DNA from: Closterium sp. NIES-65
Taxonomy: Eukaryota; Streptophyta; Zygnematophyceae; Desmidiales; Closteriaceae
Assembly: GCA_948144175.1 (NCBI GenBank)
Contig: CANXME010000298.1
Span: 754,001 to 818,000, forward strand
Length of the DNA: 64,000 bases
Direction of reading: 5' to 3'
Shown: one piece after another, positions 19,348 to 30,487 of the stretch
How positions within the stretch are numbered: position 1 is the stretch's first letter
Layout of the letters: each line of letters opens with the position of its first letter
Notes under the pieces: model-generated
Seen by the model: the letters and a program-made list of their open reading frames with translations, nothing else
The model's database searches: none
What the model was told of the DNA's origin: nothing
Position numbers and translations under genes: made by a program

Positions 19348-20385
19348 TGCTGAGATAACTATTACAACGGGAGCTAGTCTACTGGCTAGGCACGTGTGCT
19401 CGTGTGATCTCTACATTCGTTGGTCCTCTATGGTTTCCTGGTGCTCACACTACTTGCTAATTCACGGGACAATTTTGGCAAGAGTTTCACTAAGAAAAGA
19501 TCACAACAATAGTCCAAGGAAGTTGACAATGCAAGACTACATCAGAGCTAGCATTCAGGTTGGTCAACTGCCAGCACAGCATGGTCGACCGCATTCCAAC
19601 ACGACTTGGTCGACCGCGCTCCAGCAGAGCAAAGTCGACAGCTTGCCAATGCTTCAGGTCGACGGTGTGCCAGCAGTGCACCCGCTTTGCAGGTGCGTGC
19701 AGATGATTGGTATGCCGAGCCTCATCACCTGCACAGCACACACACACCACGTCAGCCTCGGGCTGACGGCTACCTCTGATCTGCCACGACGACCTCGTGA
19801 TACCACCACCAAGGTCGGTCTCGCCAACTTCGCCTGGGCGACCGTCGCACTCCTCCGCAGCACTTCGTCACCCAGGTAACCTGGTCGACCGGGCAACCAC
19901 ATCGACCAGCAACTCCCGTACGTGTCTGTCGACCTCCCAAGTCGACGACCACCTCGTTGTCGACCTCACCGGGTCGACCATGCCCCTCGGTCGACGACCA
20001 TGTAACTCGACGCCCGACTGCTCGACGTCCTGACTGCTCGACGACCGACTGCTCGACGTCCTGCTACTCGACGTCGGCCCCTCCTCCGTCGACCACCGGG
20101 TCCAGTCGACCACCCGCAGATCGACCAGCACATTAGCCGACCACCAAAGTCGGCTTCCCAAGTTGACGTCACCAAGTTAACGTCCTCCGCAGGTGGACGC
20201 TTAAGTCGACCTCCCCGAAGTTGGCACCACCCCGAAGTCGGCGCCCGTGCAGTGGTCCCCGTACAAGTCGACCTCCTCGTCGACCAGCTCGCCCATTGCT
20301 GCAGGTCGGCTGCTCCCCTAACACCCGACCACGATGTCGGCTCCGCCCAAGCGTGGACGGGGCCAACATACAACTCCCGTTGACA
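19348..20385 (-). repeat. 3' LTR of C1
   Basis: Begins on the minus strand TGTCAACGGGAGTTGTATG and ends in GTTATCTCAGCA. Like the other C LTRs it is crowded with GTCGAC. The open frames within it are not conserved proteins. A short G-rich tract (GCAGGGGAG on the minus strand) just inside the element is its PPT. Confidence 0.92.
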
Positions 20386-20516
20386 CTCCCCTGCCGCGTT
20401 CACGCTTGGTCCCCCTCAAGTCCACTCGGCAGTACTCCTCGGAGAATAGCTCGTCGACGTGCACCCAACACGCCGCACGTCGTCCACCGCACCAGCCATG
20501 CATAAGGGCATGGCAC

Positions 20517-23500
20517 CTACTGCTGCATGTTGTTGTCGCCGTCGCCCACGTCAGCCAAGCGCACCTGGCCGATTGCGACGGAGCACCGGTTGAAGGCCGG
20601 ATAGTGCAGCGCCTTCGTCAGGAAGTCGGCCGGATGCTCAGTGGTCAGGATGTACCTCAGCGAGAACTTCCCGCGCTTCACCATGTGCTGCAGCCAGGCC
20701 TGTCGCCGCTCCATGTGCTTGAGGTTGCCCGTCAACCCCATGCCCTCGGCGACTGTGATAGCCGACTTGTTGTCCACCCGAAGGACGGCCGGCTTCCCGG
20801 CATCCAGCTGCCGGAACTCTGCAAGGAGGAAACGAAGTCGACGTCCTTCCTTGCCGGCTTCAGTGGCTGCCACGTACTCCGACTCAGTCGACGACAACGT
20901 CGCACACTTGATGCGCTGGCTCGACCAGGAGACTGCAGCCCCTCCATAGACGAACACGTAGCCACTCGTGCTCGTCCTGTTCTGCTTGTGACCGGCGTCG
21001 TCGGCATCCACGTAGCCGACCAGGTCCAGCGACTCAGGTCCACCGCCGAACTCCAGGGCGGTGTCACGCGTATTGGCGAGGTAAGTGAGGCAGCGGCCGA
21101 CCTCACGCCAGTGCTGGTCGCTCCTCACCGTGAGACCGCTCCCCAGCTTGCTGCAGGCGAAGGCGATAACCAGCCTCGTCGTCGTCGCCGCGAACTGCAG
21201 CGAGCCGACCTTCTGCCGGTACTCCTCCTCCTGCCGCGCCTGTGCTTCCTCGTCATCGAACGTGAGCTCAGCGTAGGCGTCGACCGAGACCGGCGTCTTC
21301 GGGGTGCGCCCGGTCTGCTTCTCGTCGATGAAGCGCCTGCGCAGCTTGTCGGCGTAGCCCTGCTGGTGCAGCCACAGCTTCCCCGCCGACCTGTCGCGGA
21401 CGATCTCCAGCCCGAGGTACTTCTGCACCGGCGAGATCTCGCGCAGCTCGAAGGCGGCTTCTAGCAGCTCCTTCAACTCCTTCAACATCGCGGCGCTACT
21501 GCTGGCGGCAAGTAGGTCGTCAACGTAAACCAGCACCCAGCAGGCCACTCCGTCCTCTCCGACCTTGCAGTAGAGAGCCTCGTCGACCTGGCTCTTCTTC
21601 CACCCAGCGCCGACCAGCACGTCGTTGAGCGCCAAGTACCACAGCAGCGGCGACTGCTTTAGCCCGTACAGGCTTTTCAGCAGCTTGCACACCCGGCCGG
21701 TCCCGTCATTGAAGTAGTCCGGCTGGGACATGTAGAGCACCCTGTCGAGCTTGCTCTGCAAGAAGGCGTTCTTCATGTCGAGCTGCATCAGGTTGAGGTT
21801 GCGGACGGCGACGATGCTGAGGAAGATCCTCAGCGTGACGTAGCTGCCCACCGGCGCGAACGTCTCGTCGTAGTCGGCGCCATACACCTGCGTGAAGCCC
21901 TTCACCACCAGCCTCGCCTTTTCGCGCTCGACGGTGTCGTCGACGTGGTACTTTGTCGTCAACACCCACCGGTTCTTCATGACGTTCACTCCCGGCGGAC
22001 GTTCGACCAACTCCCACGTTCCCATGTTGAGGAGGCTGCGAATCTCCTCCTCCATGGCGGCCTTCACTGCCGGGCCCTTCCAGCTTGCCAACGCCTCCTT
22101 CACCGTCATCGTCGAGATGTCCCAACGGTGCTCGGGGTCGGCTAACATGTCGAAGTCGGGCTCTGGAAACTCTTCATCCTCCTCGGCATCGTCGTACAGC
22201 AGGTCGTCGGCCTCATCGTCCACGTCGTACACCGTGGTGAAGGCAGCGGGGACGAAGAAGTCAGGCGGCCTCCGAAGTCGGCCTGAACGCCGTGGTCCTG
22301 GCTGGACCTCCTCGGCGTCCCCTCCATCGTTGCCGCTGCCCTCGACGTCCTGCTGCTCGTCAGCCGGCGTCCCAGCCGACTTCTCCCTTATGGTCGGCTC
22401 CCCTGCCGACTGCCCGGTCGCCGACTACTCCTTGGTCGGCGTCATTGCTGCCTGCTCCTCTGTTGGCCGCTGGTCCTCGACCTGCTTCTCGACCTGCTCT
22501 TCTCCTGTCGACGTCGACTACAAGCCCACGTCGCCCTGCCGCTCGTCGCGTCGGCCACCGGCGATGCATTTGGCCGAAGGCGGCGTCGCACCACTCCCCT
22601 CATCGCCGGAGGCCGACACCGAGGTCACCCGACGCAGATCGACCACGAGGGGAGGGGCGGGGGTCGCAGGAGGAGGAGCAGGGGGCCGGACGGCCTCAAC
22701 GTCCTTAACAGCAAGCTCACCGATCTCGGCAAGCATTGGCAGCGTCCCCGACGAGGTGTCAGAGGGTGGGGTGGGCGACGAGCGGCCGGACACCGACCCG
22801 TACTCCGTCTTCCATTCAGCCAGCGACAGCTCCTCTTAGAACACCACGTCCGACGTGGTGACCACCCGGTCGGTGTCGACGTCGAGGAGCTCCCAGCCCT
22901 TGCTCGCCGCCGACTCGCCAAGGTGCAGGCCCCACCTGGCCTTCGGCTGCAACTTCCCACCACGCTGCTGCTCAGGGACTAAGAACTACGCCATGCAGCC
23001 CCACACCCGCGCCAGCGACAAGTCGGGCTCCTTCCCGGTCAGCAGTTGGTATGGCGTCGTCCCCGGCGGCAGCGTCGACCTCTCAAGGCGATTGCGGACC
23101 CAGACGGCCTGTCGGAGAGCGAAGTGCCACCAGTGGTGCTGCACACCCATGTGCAGCAGCATTGTCCGCACCGACTCCATCACCGTCCTCATCTCCCGCT
23201 CCGCCATGCCGTTCTGCTGCGGGGTGTATGGGCAGGTCAGGTCGTGGACGATCCCCTTGCTGTTCACGAAGTCGGTGAACTGCTTCCCGAGGAACTCCCC
23301 TCCCCGGCCAGAGCGCAGCATCAACACCGACTTCTTCGTCTGCCGCTCAGCCACCACCAGCCACTGCACGAACACCGGCAACGCATCTGACTTCTTGGTG
23401 ACCGGCTTCACCCACACGTAGCGGGTCTTGCGGTCCTTCAGCAACAAGAAGTACAAGCTGCCATCCTTGGCAGCCACGCGGAATGGCCCGCACAGGTCGA

Positions 23501-24305
23501 TGTGCACGACGGCCAGCACATCGTCGGCGTCGGAGCCTTGGTCGGGGAAGGTGTGCCGCGCCAGCTTCTTTCCGACGCACGAGATACACGGGGAGTCGGC
23601 GCCCGTCGCCGACTTGAGGTCCAGCCCAATGGCGACCTCGTTCTTCGCCGAGCTCCGTATGGTGTCCATGCCGACATGTGCAAGCCGCGCGTGCATCCAG
23701 TCCGGCGTCTACTTCGTCTTCGAGACGATCGCCCGCAGGGCCACAACCTCCGTCGTGGTCGACGTTGACCTCGCTGAGCAGGGAAGCAGGTCGGTGCAGA
23801 GGACACGCCCGGAGTACGTCGCCCGACCGAGCACCTCTCCCGTTGCCGAGACGAGCTGCATCCCGTCGCCGTCCTCTTGCAGCTTCACGCCGTGCTCCTT
23901 CAGCTGGCCGGACGACAGCAAGTTAGCCCGCACACCCGGGACGTACAGCACGTCGGGGATGAGCACCTGCTTCCCGGCCTCCCCTTGCAGGGCGACGGTG
24001 CCGCGGCCCTGGACATTCTGCAACGCCCCATTGAAGCCGCGCACGTGCTTGATAAAGCCGCTCGCCTGCAGGTCGACGAAGGCTTCCTTCGTCCCCATCA
24101 GGTGGTGGGAGCAACCGCTGACGAGCAGGACCACCGCCGGGTTCGCGTGCACAGCTGCCGCCACCGCTTGGAAGTCCTCCCCAGCCTCCGGCGCCAACGA
24201 GACAGTCGACTCCACGACGCCGACCAGTGAGCACGATGCCGTCTTGTCGTCCCGCGCCTTGCCGCCAGCAGGGGAGTCAGCGTCCTTCGCCGAAGTCGAC
24301 GTCTT
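20517..24305 (-). pseudogene. C1 protease, integrase, RT and RNase H
   Basis: Running from 24305 down: end of gag, protease site, GAG-pre-integrase with HARLAHVGMD and the CxxC pair in PCISCVGKK, integrase with VVHIDLCGPF, a Gly-for-Asp change near LRSGRGGEF, and NGMAEREM. RT and RNase H (20517-22232) are an intact 571-residue frame with ARLVVKGFTQ, LYGLKQSP, VYVDDLLAA, SSTESEYVAA and the closing TKALHYP. In-frame stops interrupt the part from 22233 to 23710. The protease triplet at 24120-24122 reads Val where C2 has Asp. Confidence 0.9.
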
Positions 24306-24310
24306 GGTCG

Positions 24311-25141
24311 TGTTATAGTCACAGTAGGCTCCAATGTGCCTAAAACGAAAGATAGAGTGCACAGTCGGATTTCTGCACAGCGGCTTCAAACGTTCATATC
24401 GTTTTGTTCACAGCTTCAAATGACTTGATTCAACTTGGATCTGGAGCGCCTTATAGTCGCCTACAATAGGAAATTTAGATCGCACGATTTGACCAAGTAT
24501 TGACGACACAGGGTTGGTTTGAACGAACGGCACTATGGCAGCTACTATGGTCTTAGAACACAAGATAGGAAGAGTTAGGAAGAGTTACGAGTTGGGAATG
24601 ACTCCCAGCTCCTACAAACCCCAAGTGCCGAGGTACAGTGATGTGGAACAGTGCCACACTGTCCCCAACCACGAAAGGTCTCGAAACTACCCTTCACTAG
24701 GGCCTACACCAAGTGAAATGTTACACTACACAAAGTAATGTAACTATCTTCAATATCTTGAGGTGTACCCTTTTTGGCGAGCTTTGAAATCACTTGTGGA
24801 TTGACACCAAGGCTCGGCTCTTCATCACAAACTCATCCTTGAGTTCTTGATGGGTCTGCTGCACACACCTGCGACACACCGAACGTTCGACACAGGACAA
24901 AAGAGAAACCGCGCACGACAAAATAGAAACCGCGCGCGAGACACAAACGACCGCGTAACACGCGTCTAGCGATAACTCGCTATTGACTCGACACATACAC
25001 TCGACATCATGACTCAACATTCACACACAATGATAAGCATTAAATATATATTATCCCATGCCCTCATACCATTCCATAGACACACACACATGCACGCATA
25101 CGGACAACAAGCCGAGTGCAAACCATAGGGTTGCACCAACA
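24311..25141 (-). repeat. 3' LTR of D
   Basis: On the minus strand TGTTGGTGCAACCC to CTGTGACTATAACA. The tract next to it at 25142-25153 (minus CCGAGGGGAGTT) is the PPT. Confidence 0.93.
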
Positions 25142-25711
25142 AACTCCCCTCGGATTGTTGGCCTTAGGATGTGTTGCTCTGCCAGTTCAGAGCCATCCCA
25201 GCCAGCTTGCAACACTTCCAATGCTGCTGCTCCACCAGCCTCTTGGTCATCATGTCAGCCGGCTGCCCCGTGGTCTTCACGTAGCGCAACTCAACTTCAC
25301 CCGCGGTTACCATGCTCCTCGTCCAATGCCACTTCACCCTCATGTGCTTCGTGAGTCCATGCAACACAGGGTTATTAGCAAGAGCAATGGCACCCTGGCT
25401 GTCACAATACAGTGGGGTAGGTCCTTGCTGCTCCTCCCCCAATTCAGCCAACAAACGCCGCTGCCACACAATCTTCCGTACGGCACGGAAGAGTGCCATG
25501 TATTTGGACTCCACCGAGCTCAAAGCTTTGTCAACCTGCTTCTTGCTCTCCCAAGCAGTTGGGCCTCCACCAACACAGCATATGAAGCCTCCCACACTTG
25601 TCATGTCCTCTGGTTCTGATGCATATGAAGCATCCGAGTAGGCGGTGAGGAACAAACGCCCGGGTTCAACACCATCCGCGCCCTTTTGGCGCCTTTGCGC
25701 CGCCGCCGAGT
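25142..25711 (-). pseudogene. D RNase H end
   Basis: In frame with the RT half at 39145-39646 once C2 is removed. It shows YSDASYASEPEDMTS, VESKYMAL, LLYC-type text as PLYCDSQGAIALA, and KHMRVKWHWTR, then a conserved close with TTGQPADMMTK and stops at 25164. These are the copia RNase H motifs with the acidic residues in place. Confidence 0.9.
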
Positions 25712-25716
25712 ATTGC

Positions 25717-26709
25717 TGCGGAGATAACTACTACAACGGGAGCTTAGAGTACTGGCTAGGCACGTGTGCTCGTGTGATGTCTGCGTTCGTTGGTACTTAG
25801 ACGTTTCCTAGTGCTCACACTGCTTGCTGGTTCACGGGGTAATTTGGCAAGAGTTTCACTTAGGAAAGATCACAACAATGGTACAATCAAGTTGGCAATA
25901 CAAGACTACATCAGAGCTAGCACTCAGGTCGGTCAACTGCCAGCACAGCATGGTCGACCGTGTTCCAGCACAACTTGGTCGACCGCGCTCCAGCAGTGCA
26001 AAGTCGACAGCCTGCCAACGCTCCAGGTCGACGGTATGCCAGCAGTGCACCCGCTTTGCAGATGCGTGCAGATGATTGGTATACCGAGCCTCATCACCTG
26101 CACAGCACACACACACCACGTCAGCCTCGGGCTGATGGCTGCCTCTGATCCGCCACGTCGACCTCGGGATACCACCACCGAGGTCGATCTCGCCAACTTC
26201 GCCTGGGCGACCGTCGCACTCCTCCGCAGCACTTCGTCACCCAGGTAACCTGGTCGACCGAGCAACCACATCGACCAGCAACTCCCGTACGTGTCCGTCG
26301 ACCTCCCAAGTCGACGACCACCTCGTTGTCGACCTCACCGGGTCGACCATGCCCCTCGGTCAACGACCATGTCGCTTGACGCCCGACTGCTCGACGACCG
26401 ACTGCTCCTTCGTCGACCACCGGGTCTAGTCGACCACCCGCAGGTCGACCAGCACATCAGCCGACCACCGAAGTCGGCTTCCCAAGTCGACGTCATCAAG
26501 TTGACGTCCTCCGCAGGTTGACGCCTAAGTCAACCTCCCTGAAGTAGGCGCCACCCTGAAGTCGGCGCCCGTGCAGTGATCCCCGTGCAGGTCGACCTCC
26601 TCGTCGACCAGCTCGCCCACTGCTGCAGGTCGGCTGCTCCCCTAACACCCGACCACCACGTCGGCTCCGCCCAAGCGTGGACGGGGCCAACATACAACTC
26701 CCGTTGACA
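25717..26709 (-). repeat. 3' LTR of C2
   Basis: 993 bp, TGTCAACGGGAGTTG on the minus strand to GTTATCTCCGCA. The PPT is the adjacent GTAGGGGAG (minus). Confidence 0.93.
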
Positions 26710-26840
26710 CTCCCCTACCGCGTTCACGCTTGATCCCACTCAAGTCCACTCGGCAGTATTTCTCGGAGAATAGCTCGTCGACGTGCACCCAACACACAGC
26801 ACGTCGTCCACCGCACCAGCCATGCAAGAGGGCATGGCAC

Positions 26841-28612
26841 CTACTGCTGCACGTCGTTGTCGCCGTCGCCCACGTCGGCCAAGCGCACCTGGCCGATTGC
26901 GACGGAGCACCGGTTGAAGGCCGGATAGTGCAGCGCCTTCGTCAGGAAGTCGGCCGGCTGCTCAGTGGTCGGGATGTACTTCAACGAGAACTTCCCGCGC
27001 TTCACCATGTGCTGCAGCCAGGCCTGTCGCCGCTCCATGTGCTTGAGGTTGCCCGTCAACCCCATGCCCTCGGCAATTGTGATAGCCGACTTGTTGTCCA
27101 CCCAAAGGACGGTCGGCTTCCCGGCATCCAGCTGCCGGAACTCTGCAAGGAGGAAGCGAAGTCGGCGTCCTTCCTTGCCGGCTTCGGTGGCTGCCACGTA
27201 CTCCGACTCAGTCGACGACAACGTCGCGCACTTGATGCGCTGGCTCGACCAGGAGACTGCAGCCCCTCCATAGACGAACATGTATCCACTCGTGCTCATC
27301 CTGCTCTGCTTGTCACCCGCGTCGTCGGCGTCCACGTAGCCGACCAGCTCCAGCGACTCAGGTCCACCGCCGAACTCCAGGGCGGTGTCGCGCGTATTGG
27401 CGAGGTAGGCAAGGCAGCGGTCGACCTCGTGCCAGTGCTGGTCGCTCCTCACCGTGAGGCCGCTCCCCAGCTTGCTGCAGGCGAAGGCGATGTCCGGCCT
27501 CGTCGTCGTCGCCGCAAAGTGCAGCGAGCCGACCTTTTGCCGGTACTCCTCCTCCTGTCGCTCCTGTGCCTCCTCGTCATCGAACGTGAGCTCGGCGTAG
27601 GCGTCGACCGAGACCGGCGTCTTCGGGGTGCGCCCGGTCTGCTTCTCGTCGATGAAGCGCCTACGCAGCTTGTCGGCGTAGCCCTGCTGGTGCAGCCACA
27701 GCTTCCCCGCCGACCTGTCGCGGACGATCTCCAGCCCGAGGTACTTCTGCACCGGCGAGATCTCATGCAGCTCGAAGGCGGCTTCCAGCAGTTCCTTCAA
27801 CTCCTTCAACATCGCGGCGCTGCTGCTGGCGGCGAGGAGATCGTCAACGTAGACCAGCACCCAGCAGGCCACTCCGTCTTCTCCGACCTTGCAGTAGAGA
27901 GCCTCGTCGACCTGGCTCTTCTTCCACCCGGCGCCGACCAGCACGTCGTTGAGTGCCAAGTACCACAGCAGCGGCGACTGCTTTAGCCCATACAGGCTCT
28001 TCAGCAGCTTGCACACCCGGCCGGTCCCGTCGTTGAAGTAGTCCGGCTGGGACATGTAGAGCACCCTGTCGAGCTTGCTCTGCAAGAAGGCGTTCTTCAT
28101 GTCGAGCTGCATCAGGTTGAGGTTGCGGACAGCGACGATGCTGAGGAAGATCCTCAGCGTGACGTAGCTGCCCACCGGCGCGAACGTCTCGTCGTAGTCG
28201 GCGCCATACACCTGCGTGAAGCCCTTCACCACCAGCCTCGCCTTTTCGCGCTCGACGGTGTCGTCGACGTGGTACTTCGTCGTCAACACCCACCGGTTCT
28301 TCATGACGTTCACTCCCGGCGGACGTTCGACCAACTCCCACGTTCCCATGTTGAGGAGGCTGCGAATCTCTTCCTCCATGGCGGCCTTCACCGCCGGGCC
28401 CTTCCAACTCGCCAACGCCTCCTTCACCGTCATCGTCGAGATGTCCCAACGGTGCTCGGGGTCAGCTAACATGTCAGGGTCGAGCTCTGGAAACTCCGCA
28501 TCCTCCTCCGCGTCGTCATACGCTAGGTCGTCATCGTCCACGTCGTACACCGTGGTGAAGGCAGCCGGGACGAAGAAGTCAGGCGGCCTCCGAAGTCGGC
28601 CTGAACGCCGTG
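26841..28612 (-). CDS. C2 reverse transcriptase and RNase H
   Basis: An open frame of about 590 codons, part of the polyprotein cut by element G. In order: ASWKGPAVKAAMEEE and MGTWELVERP at the RT start, NRWVLTTKY, ARLVVKGFTQVYG, MKNAFLQSKL, LYGLKQSPLLWY, catalytic VYVDDLLAA, KYLGLEIVRD, then RNase H with YVDADDAGD, SSTESEYVAA, VDNKSAI and TTEQPADFLTKAL. No stop interrupts this half, and all catalytic acidic residues are present. It shares all this with C1. The upstream junction with G is at 28613-28617 (GTCCC). Confidence 0.93.
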
Positions 28613-28617
28613 GTCCC

Positions 28618-29019
28618 TGTCACAGGATCGAATTCTCAATCGAAACTTGTCACTAAAACTGGATACAAGGCTTATTTATACTCAGAAAGTACAAGGATAA
28701 ACGAGATAAAACGAACCTTCGGGAACACACCCTTCCCGATACTACAATCACAAGTGCGCATAAGCACGCAAGGCTATTGGCACTTGGGATTACGCCCAGA
28801 TTACACCGTATACACCACTGTCGGCGCTGTCGGTGCCGTATAATAAGTGTGTCGGTGGGAAAAGTATAAAATGAGAGAAATAAATAGAAGGCTCTAGAAA
28901 ATAGAATAGTAGGCCGATTAAGATGAGATAAAGACCAAAATAAAGAGGAGAAAAGGGAGAATAGGATAACCGAAAAATATAATAGTGAGAAAATATTATA
29001 ACGGGGACGTCCTCTCACA
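28618..29019 (-). repeat. 3' LTR of G
   Basis: On the minus strand TGTGAGAGGACG to GATCCTGTGACA. A TATA box (TATAAATA) sits at 28673-28680. Confidence 0.94.
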
Positions 29020-29029
29020 CTTCCCCCCC

Positions 29030-30487
29030 TCAAAGCTGGGTGGTAGAAGTAACACCCTGCTTGACAAGGTAGTCATGGAGAGGACGGCGGGCGTTATCCA
29101 TATCGTGTTCAGGTATCCAGCTATCCTCGGAAGGATCATAGCCTTTCCAACGAATCAAGAGCTCCAAAGTGCCGCTACGTCGTCGTCGGTGCGCCAGAAT
29201 GGCTTCGACTTCGTACTCGGGTTCCCCTTTAACGATCGCTGGCAGGGGCGGCGGCAGCTGGCGACCTTTGAAGACCGTGTTTGGGTCCCGATAGGGCTTG
29301 AGAAGTTGAATATGGAAGGCATTATGAATTCTCCAGGTAGCTGGTAAACGCAAGCGGAAGGTTACTGGAGTGACCTGCGCCTCGACGAGAAAAGGTCTGC
29401 AGAAGCGAGGTCGGAGCTTAGACGGAAGATGGCTAATGTCGAGATTGCGTGTATCCAGAAGCACTTGATCGCCAATCTTGATGGAATGATTGTTGCGACT
29501 CCGATCAGCGAGCTTCTTTTGTTGCTGCTGGATAGTCAGAAGACGTTTATGCGTGCGCTCCCATAATTGGTGCATAGTGGAAATGAAATCATGTGCAGGT
29601 TGCACCGTGGCGGGTACTGTTGGTTTCTGAGGCGTGAGTGGGCTGCGCCCGTAACAGAGGAAGAAAGGAGTTTGCCCTGTTGCGGCGTGCGTGGCGTTGT
29701 TATACGCAAACTCGAGAACTGGCAGATGGGTATCCCATTTAGAGATATCGTCCTTACACGCTGCTCGCAGAAGCTGTTCGACAATCTGGTTGAGGCGCTC
29801 TGTCTGACCATCTGTTTGGGGATGATAGGCTGATGACATGGCGAGTTTGGTCCCCATGAGCGACATGAGCTCCTTCCAGAATTTACTCGTGAATTTCGGA
29901 TCTCTATCGGAGATCAGCGTGGTTGGAATGCCATGTTGCGAGATGACGTAGCGGAAGAATAATTGCGCTGTCTCCTCGGTGCGAGTCGTTGTGTGTGTCG
30001 GAATGAAGTGTCCCATTTTGGAGAATTTGTCGATGACGACTAGAATGGCGTCGTAACCGGCTTTGGTAGGTGGTAACCCAGTGATGAAATCGAAACTAAC
30101 CACTTGCCAAGGCTGTTCAGGGACCGGAAGAGGCTGTAGCAAGCCTGCTTTCTTCTGTTTGCTGCTCTTCATCCGTTGGCATATGTCGCACGAAGCGACG
30201 AATTTTTGTACGTCATCCGCCATGTGGGGCCAGTAATAATGCTTCGCAATACCGGCAAGCGTCTTGTTACTACCGAAGTGGCCTGCGTAGAGGACATCAT
30301 GATATTCTTCGAGCAGTAACTGGCGTAAGGGAGGGTAATTAGGTACCCATATTTTTGTTGAGCCCTTGCGGTATGCGATGTCTTGATCCCATTGTAAAAG
30401 ATGGCGCTTTTCTGCTACAGAGACTTCGGGGTCGATGGTGTATCCATGCGTGAAGAGTCCCTTCAAAAGTGGGTTCATGCCATCGAT
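29030..30487 (-). CDS. G integrase with C-terminal chromodomain
   Basis: About 482 codons from the first ATG at 30478, in the same frame as the RT and following its stop. An HHCC zinc finger (AGHFGSNKT, HYYWPHM, CDICQRMK) comes first. The core has its acidic triad in FDFITG, LISDRDPKF and GQTERLNQ. A GPY-like segment with RLPATWRIHNAFHIQLLKPY follows. The last 60 residues hold YEVEAILAHR, LIRWKGY and EDSWIPE, the chromodomain. Chromodomain integrases of this clade can direct insertion to marked chromatin; here that is inference. It is intact to its stop at 29030. Confidence 0.94.
   Translation of the reverse strand: MDGMNPLLKGLFTHGYTIDPEVSVAEKRHLLQWDQDIAYRKGSTKIWVPNYPPLRQLLLEEYHDVLYAGHFGSNKTLAGIAKHYYWPHMADDVQKFVASCDICQRMKSSKQKKAGLLQPLPVPEQPWQVVSFDFITGLPPTKAGYDAILVVIDKFSKMGHFIPTHTTTRTEETAQLFFRYVISQHGIPTTLISDRDPKFTSKFWKELMSLMGTKLAMSSAYHPQTDGQTERLNQIVEQLLRAACKDDISKWDTHLPVLEFAYNNATHAATGQTPFFLCYGRSPLTPQKPTVPATVQPAHDFISTMHQLWERTHKRLLTIQQQQKKLADRSRNNHSIKIGDQVLLDTRNLDISHLPSKLRPRFCRPFLVEAQVTPVTFRLRLPATWRIHNAFHIQLLKPYRDPNTVFKGRQLPPPLPAIVKGEPEYEVEAILAHRRRRSGTLELLIRWKGYDPSEDSWIPEHDMDNARRPLHDYLVKQGVTSTTQL

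Noticed and set aside
19394..20505. Several open frames within the 1-kb C LTRs, some repeated in all four copies
   Set aside because: They arise from GTCGAC-rich sequence, have no family motif, and differ in frame and ends between copies.
20334..21464. Long plus-strand open frame across the RT of C1 (and its counterpart at 26730-27986)
   Set aside because: It is the antisense shadow of the polyprotein caused by biased codon use; the minus strand holds all RT and RNase H motifs.
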